48,194 bases of DNA from Methylobacterium planeticum (lineage in GTDB: Bacteria > Pseudomonadota > Alphaproteobacteria > Rhizobiales > Beijerinckiaceae). A program made the translations under genes and the position numbers. The notes under the pieces are model-generated. The model saw only the letters and a list, made by a program, of their open reading frames with translations. It was not told the origin of the DNA and did no database searches. Shown in pieces: positions 8,769-16,476 of the stretch. The DNA lies in NCBI RefSeq assembly GCF_008806345.1, contig NZ_VZZJ01000015.1:84021-132214 (forward strand). Direction: 5' to 3'. How positions within the stretch are numbered: the stretch's first letter is position 1; every line of letters starts with the position of its first letter.

Positions 8769-9487
8769 GACCGGCCGACCTCCGGGGTGAACAGGTAGCC
8801 GCCCGACCGGATGGTGCGGATGATCTCGGGGTTGCGGGAATCCCGCTCGATCTTCTGGCGGATGCGGCTGACCAGGACATCGATGCTGCGCTCGAACGGC
8901 CCGGCGGCGCGCCCCTGCGTCAGGTCGAGGAGCTGGTCGCGCGAGAGCACGCGGCCGGGGCGCAGGCAGAGGGCGTGCAGGAGGTCGAACTCCGCCCCCG
9001 TGATGGCGATGCGCGCGCCCTCCGGGCTCAGCACCTGCCGGAGCGAGACGTCGAGGGTCCAGCCCGCGAAGTGCAGGCGCCGCGCCCCGTCGTCGCCCGG
9101 CGTCTCGGCCGCCGCGCCGCGCCGCAGGATCGCCCGGATCCGCGCCAGGAGCTCGCGCGGGTTGAAGGGCTTGGCGAGGTAATCGTCCGCCCCGAGCTCG
9201 AGGCCGATGATCCGGTCGATCTCCTCGGCCTTGGCGGTGAGCATCAGGATCGGGACCGCGGAGGATTGGCGCAGGCGCCGGCACAGGCTGAGGCCGTCCT
9301 CCCCGGGCAGCATCAGGTCGAGGACGATCAGGTCGACGCGGGCATCCGAGAGGACCCGGTCCATCTCCCGCCCGTCGCCGGCGAGGCTGACGCGGCACTC
9401 GTTCGCCCGCAGGTAGCGGGCGATCAGGGCGCTGATCTCGCGGTCGTCCTCGACGAGGAGGATGTGGGGCGTTGACGTCATGGGCAT
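8765..9487 (-). CDS. OmpR-family response regulator
   Basis: DNA-binding partner of the sensor kinase. The receiver domain (about 5-120) has the acidic pair E13-D14-D15 region in LVEDDREI, phospho-acceptor Asp57 in VLDLMLPGEDG, Thr84 in LMLTAK and Lys106 in LAKPF. A winged-helix effector domain follows (about 140-235), with FERSIDVLVSRIRQKIE as recognition helix and IRTIRSGGYLF as wing. 240 residues from the first ATG; MTSTP, two codons in, is an equally good start. It is the first gene of the two-gene operon and overlaps the kinase by four bases. The regulon cannot be inferred from neighbours. Confidence 0.93.
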   Translation of the reverse strand: MPMTSTPHILLVEDDREISALIARYLRANECRVSLAGDGREMDRVLSDARVDLIVLDLMLPGEDGLSLCRRLRQSSAVPILMLTAKAEEIDRIIGLELGADDYLAKPFNPRELLARIRAILRRGAAAETPGDDGARRLHFAGWTLDVSLRQVLSPEGARIAITGAEFDLLHALCLRPGRVLSRDQLLDLTQGRAAGPFERSIDVLVSRIRQKIERDSRNPEIIRTIRSGGYLFTPEVGRS

Positions 9488-9770
9488 CGACAGGGTTTTG
9501 CGAAGTTCGATCAGGGGTTATGCCCTGCTCGGGCAATCATTCGAAGCCTGCGGGGCGGGCTGAATTGTAACACGCTGTTTCCACCGCCGCCGAGGGACAC
9601 ATCGGGCAACGGAAGTTGTGCTGCTTGTGGAAAGTGAACGGTTCCGGGTCGGCCGCATTGCCGACGAGTCCGCAGATTCCTATGTCCGGTCGATGCGCGC
9701 CGAATCACCTCGGCGCAATCGCCAGTCCGGCGTTGGGCCGCACGGCGCCCCTCGTCCCCGGGAGACGACG

Positions 9771-10049
9771 ATGCAGACCTCCAACCGCCTGTTCGACGAT
9801 TTCGCCCGCCTGATGACCGACGCCGCCGGGGCGGCGCAGGGGGTTCGCCGGGAGGCGGAGACCGTCGTCCGGAGCCAGATCGAGCGCCTGATCCGCGACA
9901 TGGACATCGCCTCGCGCGAAGAGGTCGACGTCCTGCGCGACCTCGTGACCACCCTGCGCAGCCAGAACGACGCCCTGACCGCCCGCGTCGTCGCCCTGGA
10001 GGCGAAGCTCGGCGCGGAGGCTGCGGCGGGGGCGACGGAGGCGGTCTGA
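9771..10049 (+). CDS. ubiK: UbiK-like accessory factor (BMFP domain)
   Basis: Small coiled-coil protein of 92 residues of the BMFP/UbiK family, which helps ubiquinone assembly in proteobacteria and is thought to form trimeric coiled coils near the membrane. Visible features are an N-terminal amphipathic stretch (NRLFDDFARLMTDAAGAAQG), the REEVDVLRDLVTTLRSQND heptads, and an ALEAKLG end, the usual BMFP ending. The ATG at 9771 matches family length; longer frames upstream are GC artefacts. It heads the ubiK - ybjN - proC - tetR group that recurs in alphaproteobacteria. Function in this lineage is taken from the family. Confidence 0.82.
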   Translation: MQTSNRLFDDFARLMTDAAGAAQGVRREAETVVRSQIERLIRDMDIASREEVDVLRDLVTTLRSQNDALTARVVALEAKLGAEAAAGATEAV

Positions 10050-10351
10050 GGCAAGTCTCGAAACCGTACCTGTCCACGGGCTTGAGCTTGTGCACAGGAA
10101 GCAGCGGTGGATAGCCGGTTTCCTGTTCACCGGCTCGAACCCCCGCTTTGAATCGCGAGTCAGGGCCGGTCTATAGTCAGGAACGCACTGATTCGCCCGA
10201 GTACGCCGATGACCGTGAGCGCCTAAGCTTTCACCGCATGTTCCTGGACCGTTTCGGTTCAGGATTCACCTTCGTGCGGATCGCTTCGACGACCCGGTTG
10301 CTTGTCTCTCATCATGTCGCGACGACTCCCCGGTCGGCGCCTTGGATCCCC
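10050..10351. other. Intergenic region upstream of the YbjN gene
   Basis: About 300 bases without a convincing gene. The YbjN frame stays open to 10,148, but family length favours the start at 10,352. A TATAGT-like hexamer occurs near 10,170, possibly part of a promoter, without a clear -35. Confidence 0.4.
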
Positions 10352-10861
10352 ATGACCCAGCTCCACGTCGACACCGAAGATCACGACCGGCTCGAGCACC
10401 CGCTCGACGTCGTCGAACGCCTCGCTTCCCTGCGCGACTGGATCTTCGACCGGGCGGAGACCGACGAGATGTCGGTGTCGGTCTCGGGGCGCTGGACCGA
10501 TTATCACGTGGCCTTCACCTGGATCGAGGACGTCGAGGCGCTGCACGTGGCCTCGGCCTTCGATCTCAAGGTGCCGGAGCGGCGGCGGCTCGAGATCCTG
10601 AAGCTCGTCACCCTCGTCAACGAGCAGCTCTGGATCGGCCATTTCGACCTGTGGTCGACGGACAGCGTCGTGATGTTCCGCCACTCCCTGCTGCTCGCCG
10701 GCGGCGTGGCGCCGACCCATCCGCAATGCGGCATGATGCTGAAATCCGCGGTCGATGCCTGCGAGCGCTACTATCAGGCGTTCCAGTTCGTGATCTGGGC
10801 CGGGAAATCCGCCCGCGAGGCCCTCGACGCCGTGCTGTTCGAGACGGAGGGCGAGGCCTGA
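10352..10861 (+). CDS. YbjN domain-containing protein
   Basis: A 169-residue YbjN-family protein. The fold resembles type III secretion chaperones, and the family is linked to stress and motility effects in Escherichia coli, but no biochemical role is settled. Recognisable stretches are ERLASLRDWIFDRAETDEMS, SGRWTDYHVAFTW, the KVPERRRLEILKLVTLVNEQLWIGHFDLW core, and the ACERYYQAFQFVIWAGKSA C-terminal helix. The conserved location between the BMFP gene and proC in alphaproteobacteria supports the call. It ends 10 bases before proC, so the two are probably co-transcribed. Confidence 0.85.
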   Translation: MTQLHVDTEDHDRLEHPLDVVERLASLRDWIFDRAETDEMSVSVSGRWTDYHVAFTWIEDVEALHVASAFDLKVPERRRLEILKLVTLVNEQLWIGHFDLWSTDSVVMFRHSLLLAGGVAPTHPQCGMMLKSAVDACERYYQAFQFVIWAGKSAREALDAVLFETEGEA

Positions 10862-10871
10862 GGAGCCCGTC

Positions 10872-11696
10872 ATGACCGATGCGCCCGGCCGGCTGCCGTC
10901 CTCGCTCACCCTCGTGGGCGCCGGAAAGATGGGCGGCTCCATGCTCGCCGGCTGGCTCGCGGGCGGCCTCGACCCGCGCCGCACGACGCTGATCGACCCC
11001 GCGCCCGCACCCGAGATCGTGGCCCTGTGCGAGGCCCGGGGCCTCGGCCTCAACCCCGCCGCGCCGCCCGCCTCCGAGGTCGTGGTGCTCGCGATCAAGC
11101 CGCAGGGGCTCGCGGCGGCCGCCCCCGCCCTCGACGCGCTGCTCGGGCCGGACGCGCTCCTGGTCTCGATCCTCGCCGGCAAGACCATCGCGGATCTGCG
11201 GACCCGGCTGCCGTCCGCCCGCGCGGTGGTGCGCGCCATGCCGAACCTGCCGGCGAGCATCGGGCGCGGCGCCACCGGGGCGGCGGCGAATGCGGAGGTG
11301 TCCGCGGACCAGCGCGACCGCGCGGACGCGCTCCTCGCCGCGACCGGGCTCGTCGAGTGGCTCGCGGACGAGGCGCTGATCGATGCGGTCACGGCCGTCT
11401 CGGGCTCGGGGCCCGCCTACGTCTTCCTGCTCGCCGAAGCCCTGGCCGAGGCCGGGGTCGCGGCGGGCCTGCCGCCCGAAACCGCGGCGCGCCTCGCCCG
11501 GGCCACCGTGGCGGGATCGGGCGCGCTCCTCGACGGGAGCCCGGTCGCGGCGGACGCGCTGCGCCGCAACGTCACCTCCCCGGGCGGCACCACCGCCGCG
11601 GGCCTCGCGGTCCTGATGCGGGCCGACGGGATGGCCGCCCTCCTGCGCGAGGCGGTTGCGGCCGCCAAGCGCCGGGCGGGAGAGCTCGCCGGCTGA
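10872..11696 (+). CDS. proC: Pyrroline-5-carboxylate reductase
   Basis: Last step of proline synthesis: reduces 1-pyrroline-5-carboxylate to L-proline with NAD(P)H; cytosolic. The 274-residue product shows the N-terminal Rossmann motif GAGKMGGSMLAGWL at about 17-30, the AIKPQ turn, RAMPNLPASIGRG, and the family signature VSGSGPAYVFLLAEALAEAG followed by TSPGGTTAAGL. Length is normal. It follows the YbjN gene closely and is probably in one operon with ubiK and ybjN. Confidence 0.95.
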   Translation: MTDAPGRLPSSLTLVGAGKMGGSMLAGWLAGGLDPRRTTLIDPAPAPEIVALCEARGLGLNPAAPPASEVVVLAIKPQGLAAAAPALDALLGPDALLVSILAGKTIADLRTRLPSARAVVRAMPNLPASIGRGATGAAANAEVSADQRDRADALLAATGLVEWLADEALIDAVTAVSGSGPAYVFLLAEALAEAGVAAGLPPETAARLARATVAGSGALLDGSPVAADALRRNVTSPGGTTAAGLAVLMRADGMAALLREAVAAAKRRAGELAG

Positions 11697-11822
11697 GCCG
11701 ATCGGGATCGGCCTCGGGGCGGGGCGGCGCCCGGCATCCGTGCGGCATGCCCGCCCACGGCCCTGCTCGACGCGGGGCGAGCCCCTAGATAGGGTTCTGC
11801 GACCGAGGAGGAGCGGAGACCC

Positions 11823-12623
11823 ATGGACAAGACCGCAGGCCCGTCGGCTGAGGACCCCAAGAACGCCGGTCCGAAGGGCGAGACGTCGAAGAGCGAGAGT
11901 TCCCGGAAGAAGGCCGCGTCGCCGCCGAAGCCCTCGCCCCGCGAGGCCGCCGTCGAGGCCCTGATGCGGCTCGCGGCCGAGCAGCCCTGGAACGACATCG
12001 AGATCGGCGACATCGCCCGTGAGGCGGATCTGAGCCTCGCCGAGCTGCGCGACCTGTTCCCCTCGAAGGGCGCGGTGCTCGGCGGCCTCGCGCGCATCAT
12101 CGACCGCAAGGTCCTGGAGGGCGACAATTCGGACCTCGCCGACGAGCCGACCCGCGAGCGCCTGTTCGACGTCCTGATGCGCCGCCTCGACGCGATGACG
12201 CCCTACAAGCCGGCCCTGCGCCGGATCGCCTTCGCGCTGCGCGGCGATCCCCTCTCGATCCTGGCCCTCAACGGCGTCGCGCTGAACTCGCACCGCTACA
12301 TGCTGGCGGCGGCGGGCATCGACACCGAGGGGGCCCTCGGTCGGGTGAAGCTCCAGGGCGTCGTGATCGCCTTCGCGCGCGTGGTCGAGACCTGGCTCGA
12401 GGACGAGGATCCGGCCCTCGCCCGCACCATGGCGCGCCTCGACAAGGAGATCCGCAACGGCGAGCGCTTCATGGAGCGCGCCGAGGATGTCCGGCGCCTC
12501 ACCGCCCCGTTCCGGGCCCTCGGCCGTTCCGTGCTCGAGCGGCGCCCGAGACGGCGCGGCGCGCGCAGCGAGAACGAGGACGATGGGAATCCCCTCGGCG
12601 GCGATCCGGCCGCGGCCATCTGA
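11823..12623 (+). CDS. TetR-family transcriptional regulator
   Basis: 266 residues with a Lys/Ser/Pro-rich N-terminal extension of about 38 residues, then a TetR HTH: REAAVEALMRLAAEQPWNDIEIGDIAREADLSLAELRDLFPSKGAVLGGL. The ligand domain follows, with TPYKPALRRIAFALRGDP and a basic Arg-rich tail. A GAGGAG ribosome site lies just upstream. It sits downstream of proC in an order common to alphaproteobacteria; the TetR-like fold is also shared with COQ9, but the HTH here looks intact. The target is unknown; the ubiK neighbourhood might hint at membrane or quinone metabolism, which is speculation. Confidence 0.8.
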   Translation: MDKTAGPSAEDPKNAGPKGETSKSESSRKKAASPPKPSPREAAVEALMRLAAEQPWNDIEIGDIAREADLSLAELRDLFPSKGAVLGGLARIIDRKVLEGDNSDLADEPTRERLFDVLMRRLDAMTPYKPALRRIAFALRGDPLSILALNGVALNSHRYMLAAAGIDTEGALGRVKLQGVVIAFARVVETWLEDEDPALARTMARLDKEIRNGERFMERAEDVRRLTAPFRALGRSVLERRPRRRGARSENEDDGNPLGGDPAAAI

Positions 12624-12683
12624 GGCGCGTTCGCCGGACGGGGCGCCGGTCCCCGCGCGGGCGCCGCCCGCGGGTCGCGGATC

Positions 12684-13568
12684 TCAGGGCTCGACGCGGC
12701 GCAGCACGAAGGTCGTGCCGGTCTCCGGGTCGCGCCGCCACGCCCCGTCGCCGGTCGGCACGAGGTTGACCGTATGCCCGCGCTTGGCGTTCAGCGTCAG
12801 GCGTCCCGAGACGAAGCGCCACGAGACCGGGTCGAACACCTCGACGCCGCCGTCGCGGCAGCCCGCGAGGATGCGCACGGGGGCCTGGGCGGCCTCGGGC
12901 GCGCCGAGTTCGAGGCGGCAGACATCCTTGTCGCGGTAGCGGTCGAGGGCGTAGATGCCCGGGTCCGGGCGCGGGCCCGCGGAGGCCGGGTCCGGCGGCT
13001 CCGCCGCCGTCGCGTGAGGCGCGTCGGAGGCCACGCTGTGGGTCGCGACGGTGCTGGCCTCCTCGGCCCGCCGCGCCGCCTCCTCGGCGGCCGGATCGGG
13101 GGGGCGCATCGCGACGATCTGGAGGGGCACCAGGCTGTAGGCCTCGCCGCTCTCCGCATGGGCGAGCAGGCTGCGCTGGTCCGGGCGGCGGGCGAAGAGC
13201 AGCACCGGGCGCACGTTCTTGTCGACGAGGCGGACCGCTCCCTCCGTGAAGAGCCAGCCCGCCACCCCGTTGAGGATCGGCAGCGCCCTGCGGCAGCCCG
13301 CCGGGAAGCGCAGGCGCCGGCCCGCATCCCCGCTCTCGCTCGTCAGCGTCATCACGCAGCGGCGGGTGCTGCCGTCCCGCGAGAGGTCCCAGGTGCCGGG
13401 CACCCCGGACAGCGCCTCGGGCAGGCTCGGGATGAAGGGCTCGGCCGGTGCGGCCGGAATCTCCGGCGCGGCTTCGGGCGCTGGTGCCGCGGGGGCCGGC
13501 TCGGGCGCCTGCGCCAGGGCCGAGCCGGCGCCTCCGAGCAGGATCAGGATCGCGAGCCGACGCCTCAC
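12684..13568 (-). CDS. Exported AprI/Inh-like protease-inhibitor family protein, two domains
   Basis: About 294 residues from a GTG start that overlaps the dehydrogenase stop codon (GTGA). A signal peptide is clear: RRRLAILILLGGAGSALAQA, with probable cleavage after ALA. A Pro/Ala-rich linker follows, then two domains of the AprI/Inh lipocalin-like kind: GTWDLSRDGSTRRCVMTL...LRFPAGCRRALPILNGVAGW, and after a linker GIYALDRYRDKDVCRLEL...ILAGCRDGGVEVFDPVSWRF. Each carries a Cys pair likely to form a disulfide. In Pseudomonas, Inh blocks serralysin in the periplasm. No metalloprotease gene is nearby, so the role here is inferred only from fold. The duplication is unusual, as typical Inh is about 110 residues. 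Confidence 0.72.
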   Translation of the reverse strand: MRRRLAILILLGGAGSALAQAPEPAPAAPAPEAAPEIPAAPAEPFIPSLPEALSGVPGTWDLSRDGSTRRCVMTLTSESGDAGRRLRFPAGCRRALPILNGVAGWLFTEGAVRLVDKNVRPVLLFARRPDQRSLLAHAESGEAYSLVPLQIVAMRPPDPAAEEAARRAEEASTVATHSVASDAPHATAAEPPDPASAGPRPDPGIYALDRYRDKDVCRLELGAPEAAQAPVRILAGCRDGGVEVFDPVSWRFVSGRLTLNAKRGHTVNLVPTGDGAWRRDPETGTTFVLRRVEP

Positions 13569-14530
13569 GGATGCGCGCTCCAGGGCGTCTCCGGCACCGG
13601 CGTCACCGGGCCTTTCCCGGCAAACCACGAAACGAGATTGTCCACCACCAGCTTCCCCATCGCGGCCCGGGTCTGCACCGTGCCCGAGCCCACATGCGGC
13701 AGGAGGACCGTATGGTCCAGGGCCGCCAGCGCCTCGGGCACATGCGGCTCGCGCGCGAACACGTCGAGGCCGGCGCTGTGGATCGTGCCCGCCTCCAGCG
13801 CCGCGACCAGGGCGGCCTCGTCCACGAGGCTGCCGCGGGCGACGTTGATCAGGATCCCCTCCGGCCCGAGCGCCGCCAGGACCTCGGCATCGACGAGGCC
13901 GCGCGTCTCCGGGCCGCCGGGCGCCACGATCATCAGAACGTGAACGGCGTGCGCCATCGCCAGCAGGGTCGGATGGTAGGTGTAGGCCACATCCTCCTGA
14001 CGCCGCCGCCCGTGATAGGCAAGCGCGACGCCGAAGCCTTCGAGGCGGCGCGCGATCGCCCGGCCGATGCGGCCGAGGCCGAGGATGCCGACCGTGCGCC
14101 CGCGCAGGCTCGTCGTGAGGGGGAACGACCCGCCCGGCCAGCGGCCCGCGCGCAGATGGCGGTCGGCTTGCGGGATCTGCCGGATCGTGGCGAGCAGCAG
14201 CCCGAGGGCGAGGTCGGCGACCTCGTCGCTCAGCACGTCCGGCGTGTTCGTGACGACGATCCCGCGCTCGCCGGCCGCGACCGCGTCGACCGTGTCGTAG
14301 CCGACCCCGAAGCTCGACACGATCTCGAGGTTCGGCAGGCGCGCGAGGAGCGCCCGGTCGACGGGCGCGTGGGCGTTGACGGCCACGCCCCGGATGCGCC
14401 CGCCGATTTCGGTCAGGACGGCGTCCGGGTCCGGGGCCGTGTCGAGGCGATGGAGGGTGAAGGCGGAGGCGAGGGCCTCCATCACGCTCGGCTGCATCGG
14501 CCGGAGGAGCAGGATGTCGGGGGCTTGCAA
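13565..14530 (-). CDS. D-isomer-specific 2-hydroxyacid dehydrogenase
   Basis: NAD(P)H-dependent reductase of 2-oxo acids such as glyoxylate or hydroxypyruvate; cytosolic. Motifs seen: SSFGVGYDTVD, the Rossmann loop GILGLGRIGRAIARRLEGFG, the VAPGGPETRGLVD segment, NVARGSLVDEAAL with the substrate Arg, Glu in the FAREPHVPEAL region, and the catalytic His in LLPHVGSGTVQTR. The start is uncertain: TTG at 14530 (LQAPDILLLRP) gives 321 residues, the family norm, while an ATG at 14716 would run through a 19-bp tandem repeat and is improbable. The stop overlaps the start of the next gene (GTGA). In a methylotroph a hydroxypyruvate/glyoxylate role is plausible but unproven. Confidence 0.85.
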   Translation of the reverse strand: MQAPDILLLRPMQPSVMEALASAFTLHRLDTAPDPDAVLTEIGGRIRGVAVNAHAPVDRALLARLPNLEIVSSFGVGYDTVDAVAAGERGIVVTNTPDVLSDEVADLALGLLLATIRQIPQADRHLRAGRWPGGSFPLTTSLRGRTVGILGLGRIGRAIARRLEGFGVALAYHGRRRQEDVAYTYHPTLLAMAHAVHVLMIVAPGGPETRGLVDAEVLAALGPEGILINVARGSLVDEAALVAALEAGTIHSAGLDVFAREPHVPEALAALDHTVLLPHVGSGTVQTRAAMGKLVVDNLVSWFAGKGPVTPVPETPWSAHP

Positions 14531-14891
14531 GGTCTCGGGGCTCCGCACCGGCAGGGGCTCGTGAAGGGAGGTCCGGCGCGTTCCGGCCGGACCGCCCTCG
14601 GGTCGCGCCGATGATGGTCGCGCCGGCGTGTCGCGGCAAGAATGCCCGGCAGCGACAAGAATGCCCGGCAGCGACAAGAATGCCCGGCAGCGACACGATC
14701 CGGCGATGTTCACCACCGCGTCTCGACGCGCCGGCCCGTCCCGACCCGGTCATGCGGCCGTCTCCGGGCAGCCATCCGGGCTCCGCCGGCGCGCGCCCAC
14801 TTTCGAAACGGACTTGCGAACATTACTAAAGAGGCTCACTTCCACGCCCGAACGGCACCAGCCGCGAGCACACGATCAAGCGACCGAGCCC
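14531..14891. other. Divergent intergenic region before leuC
   Basis: Holds a 19-bp tandem repeat (listed separately) and the promoters for leuC and the 2-hydroxyacid dehydrogenase. I see no gene and no obvious leader peptide with clustered leucine codons. Confidence 0.45.
14638..14694. repeat. 19-bp tandem repeat, three perfect copies
   Basis: AAGAATGCCCGGCAGCGAC occurs at 14638, 14657 and 14676 without a mismatch. It lies upstream of both leuC and the dehydrogenase gene. Identical copies suggest recent expansion. Confidence 0.9.
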
Positions 14892-16298
14892 ATGAACGCC
14901 CCGCGCACGCTCTACGACAAGATCTGGGACGACCACGTCGTCGATGTCCAGCCGGACGGCACCAGCCTCCTCTACATCGACCGCCACCTCGTCCACGAGG
15001 TGACGAGCCCGCAGGCCTTCGAAGGACTCCGCGTGGCCGGTCGCCGGGTGCGCCATCCCGAGAAGACCCTCGCGGTGGTGGATCACAACGTCCAGACCTC
15101 GGACCGGAGCCTCGGCATCGAGGATCCCGAGAGCCGCATCCAGCTCGAGGCCCTGGCCGAGAACGTGCGCGACTTCGGCATCGAGTTCTACGACGCCCTC
15201 GACCGGCGCCAGGGCATCGTTCACATCATCGGCCCCGAGCAGGGCTTCACCCTGCCCGGCCAGACCATCGTCTGCGGCGATTCGCACACCTCGACGCACG
15301 GCGCCTTCGGGGCGCTCGCCCACGGCATCGGCACCTCCGAGGTCGAGCACGTGCTGGCGACCCAGACCCTGCTGCAGAAGAAGGCCAAGAACATGCGCGT
15401 CACCGTCGACGGCACCTTGCCGCCGGGGGTCAGCGCCAAGGACATCGTGCTGGCGATCATCGGCGAGATCGGCACCGCGGGCGGCACCGGCCACGTCATC
15501 GAGTACGCCGGCGAGGCGATTCGCGCCCTCTCGATGGAGGGCCGCATGACGATCTGCAACATGTCGATCGAGGGCGGCGCGCGCGCCGGCATGGTGGCGC
15601 CCGACGCCACCACCTACGCCTACGTCAAGGATCGCCCGAAGGCGCCGAAGGGCGAGCTCTTCGACCGCGCCCGTGCCTATTGGGAGAGCCTCGTCACCGA
15701 TGAGGGCGTGCAGTTCGACCGGGAGATCCGGCTCGACGCGCGCAATCTGCCCCCGCTCGTGAGCTGGGGCACGAGCCCCGAGGACGTGGTCTCGATCCAG
15801 GGCATCGTCCCCGACCCGGCCGCGATCCCGGACGAGAACAAGCGGCAGTCGAAGGAGAAGGCCCTGGCCTATATGGGCCTGCGGCCCGGCACCCGGATGA
15901 CCGACATCACCCTCGACCGGGTCTTCATCGGCTCCTGCACCAACGGCCGCATCGAGGACCTGCGCATCGTCGCCAAGATGGTCGAGGGCCGCACGGTGCA
16001 CCCGAGCGTCTCCGCCATGGTGGTTCCGGGCTCGGGTCTCGTGAAGGCGCAGGCCGAGGCCGAGGGCATCGACCGGGTCCTCAAGGCCGCCGGCTTCGAC
16101 TGGCGCGAGCCCGGCTGCTCCATGTGCCTCGGCATGAACCCGGACCGGCTGAGGCCGGAGGAGCGTTGCGCCTCGACCTCGAACCGCAATTTCGAGGGCC
16201 GCCAGGGCCACAGGAGCCGGACCCACCTCGTCTCCCCGGCCATGGCGGCGGCGGCGGCGGTCGCCGGCCGCTTCGTCGACATCCGCGAGTGGCATTGA
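14892..16298 (+). CDS. leuC: 3-isopropylmalate dehydratase large subunit
   Basis: With LeuD, isomerises 2-isopropylmalate to 3-isopropylmalate in leucine biosynthesis, using a [4Fe-4S] cluster. 468 residues, normal for bacterial LeuC. Cluster ligands are Cys349 (FIGSCTNGR), Cys409 and Cys412 (GCSMCLGMNPD). The aconitase-family blocks VDHNVQT, CGDSHTSTHGAFGALAHGIGTSEVEHVLATQ and SNRNFEGRQG are intact. The ATG at 14892 fits family alignments. The leuD gene is not adjacent in this window, since tRNA-Leu and an integrated element follow. Confidence 0.97.
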   Translation: MNAPRTLYDKIWDDHVVDVQPDGTSLLYIDRHLVHEVTSPQAFEGLRVAGRRVRHPEKTLAVVDHNVQTSDRSLGIEDPESRIQLEALAENVRDFGIEFYDALDRRQGIVHIIGPEQGFTLPGQTIVCGDSHTSTHGAFGALAHGIGTSEVEHVLATQTLLQKKAKNMRVTVDGTLPPGVSAKDIVLAIIGEIGTAGGTGHVIEYAGEAIRALSMEGRMTICNMSIEGGARAGMVAPDATTYAYVKDRPKAPKGELFDRARAYWESLVTDEGVQFDREIRLDARNLPPLVSWGTSPEDVVSIQGIVPDPAAIPDENKRQSKEKALAYMGLRPGTRMTDITLDRVFIGSCTNGRIEDLRIVAKMVEGRTVHPSVSAMVVPGSGLVKAQAEAEGIDRVLKAAGFDWREPGCSMCLGMNPDRLRPEERCASTSNRNFEGRQGHRSRTHLVSPAMAAAAAVAGRFVDIREWH

Positions 16299-16316
16299 GG
16301 CCACGCCCGCGGGGCA

Positions 16317-16346
16317 GGGCGGAATCCCGGATTGACGATTCCGCCC
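16317..16346 (+). terminator. Hairpin downstream of leuC
   Basis: GGGCGGAATC (16317-16326) pairs perfectly with GATTCCGCCC (16337-16346) around a 10-base loop, 18 bases past the leuC stop. No T run follows, so it may be an intrinsic terminator of the GC-rich type or an mRNA 3' stabiliser. Confidence 0.6.
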
Positions 16347-16391
16347 GCGCCCCCTAAACGAACCCCAACGCCGACCGCACGCGGTCGACGG

Positions 16392-16476
16392 GCCCAGGTG
16401 GCGGAATTGGTAGACGCGCTGGTTTCAGGTACCAGTCTCGCAAGAGGTGAAGGTTCGAGTCCTTTCCTGGGCACCA
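16392..16476 (+). tRNA. tRNA-Leu (anticodon CAG)
   Basis: An 85-base tRNA including an encoded CCA. The acceptor GCCCAGG pairs with CCTGGGC. The anticodon stem CTGGT/ACCAG encloses the loop TTCAGGT, which reads CAG and so decodes CUG. The long variable arm (CTCGCAAGAG) is that of a class II tRNA, and the T arm carries GGTTCGAGTCC. Its 3' half is the probable target of the adjacent integrase. Confidence 0.97.

Noticed and set aside
4072..8880. A very long open frame of about 1,600 codons on the minus strand
   Set aside because: It runs across phaZ, the glutathione transferase, a hypothetical gene and the sensor kinase in the wrong frame. Its product is Arg/Pro/Ala-rich, as expected for shadow frames in very GC-rich DNA.
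12684..14753. Single 689-residue frame joining the dehydrogenase region to the inhibitor gene
   Set aside because: Its first half is an out-of-frame reading of the dehydrogenase gene. Only the part from the GTG at 13568 is a sensible protein.
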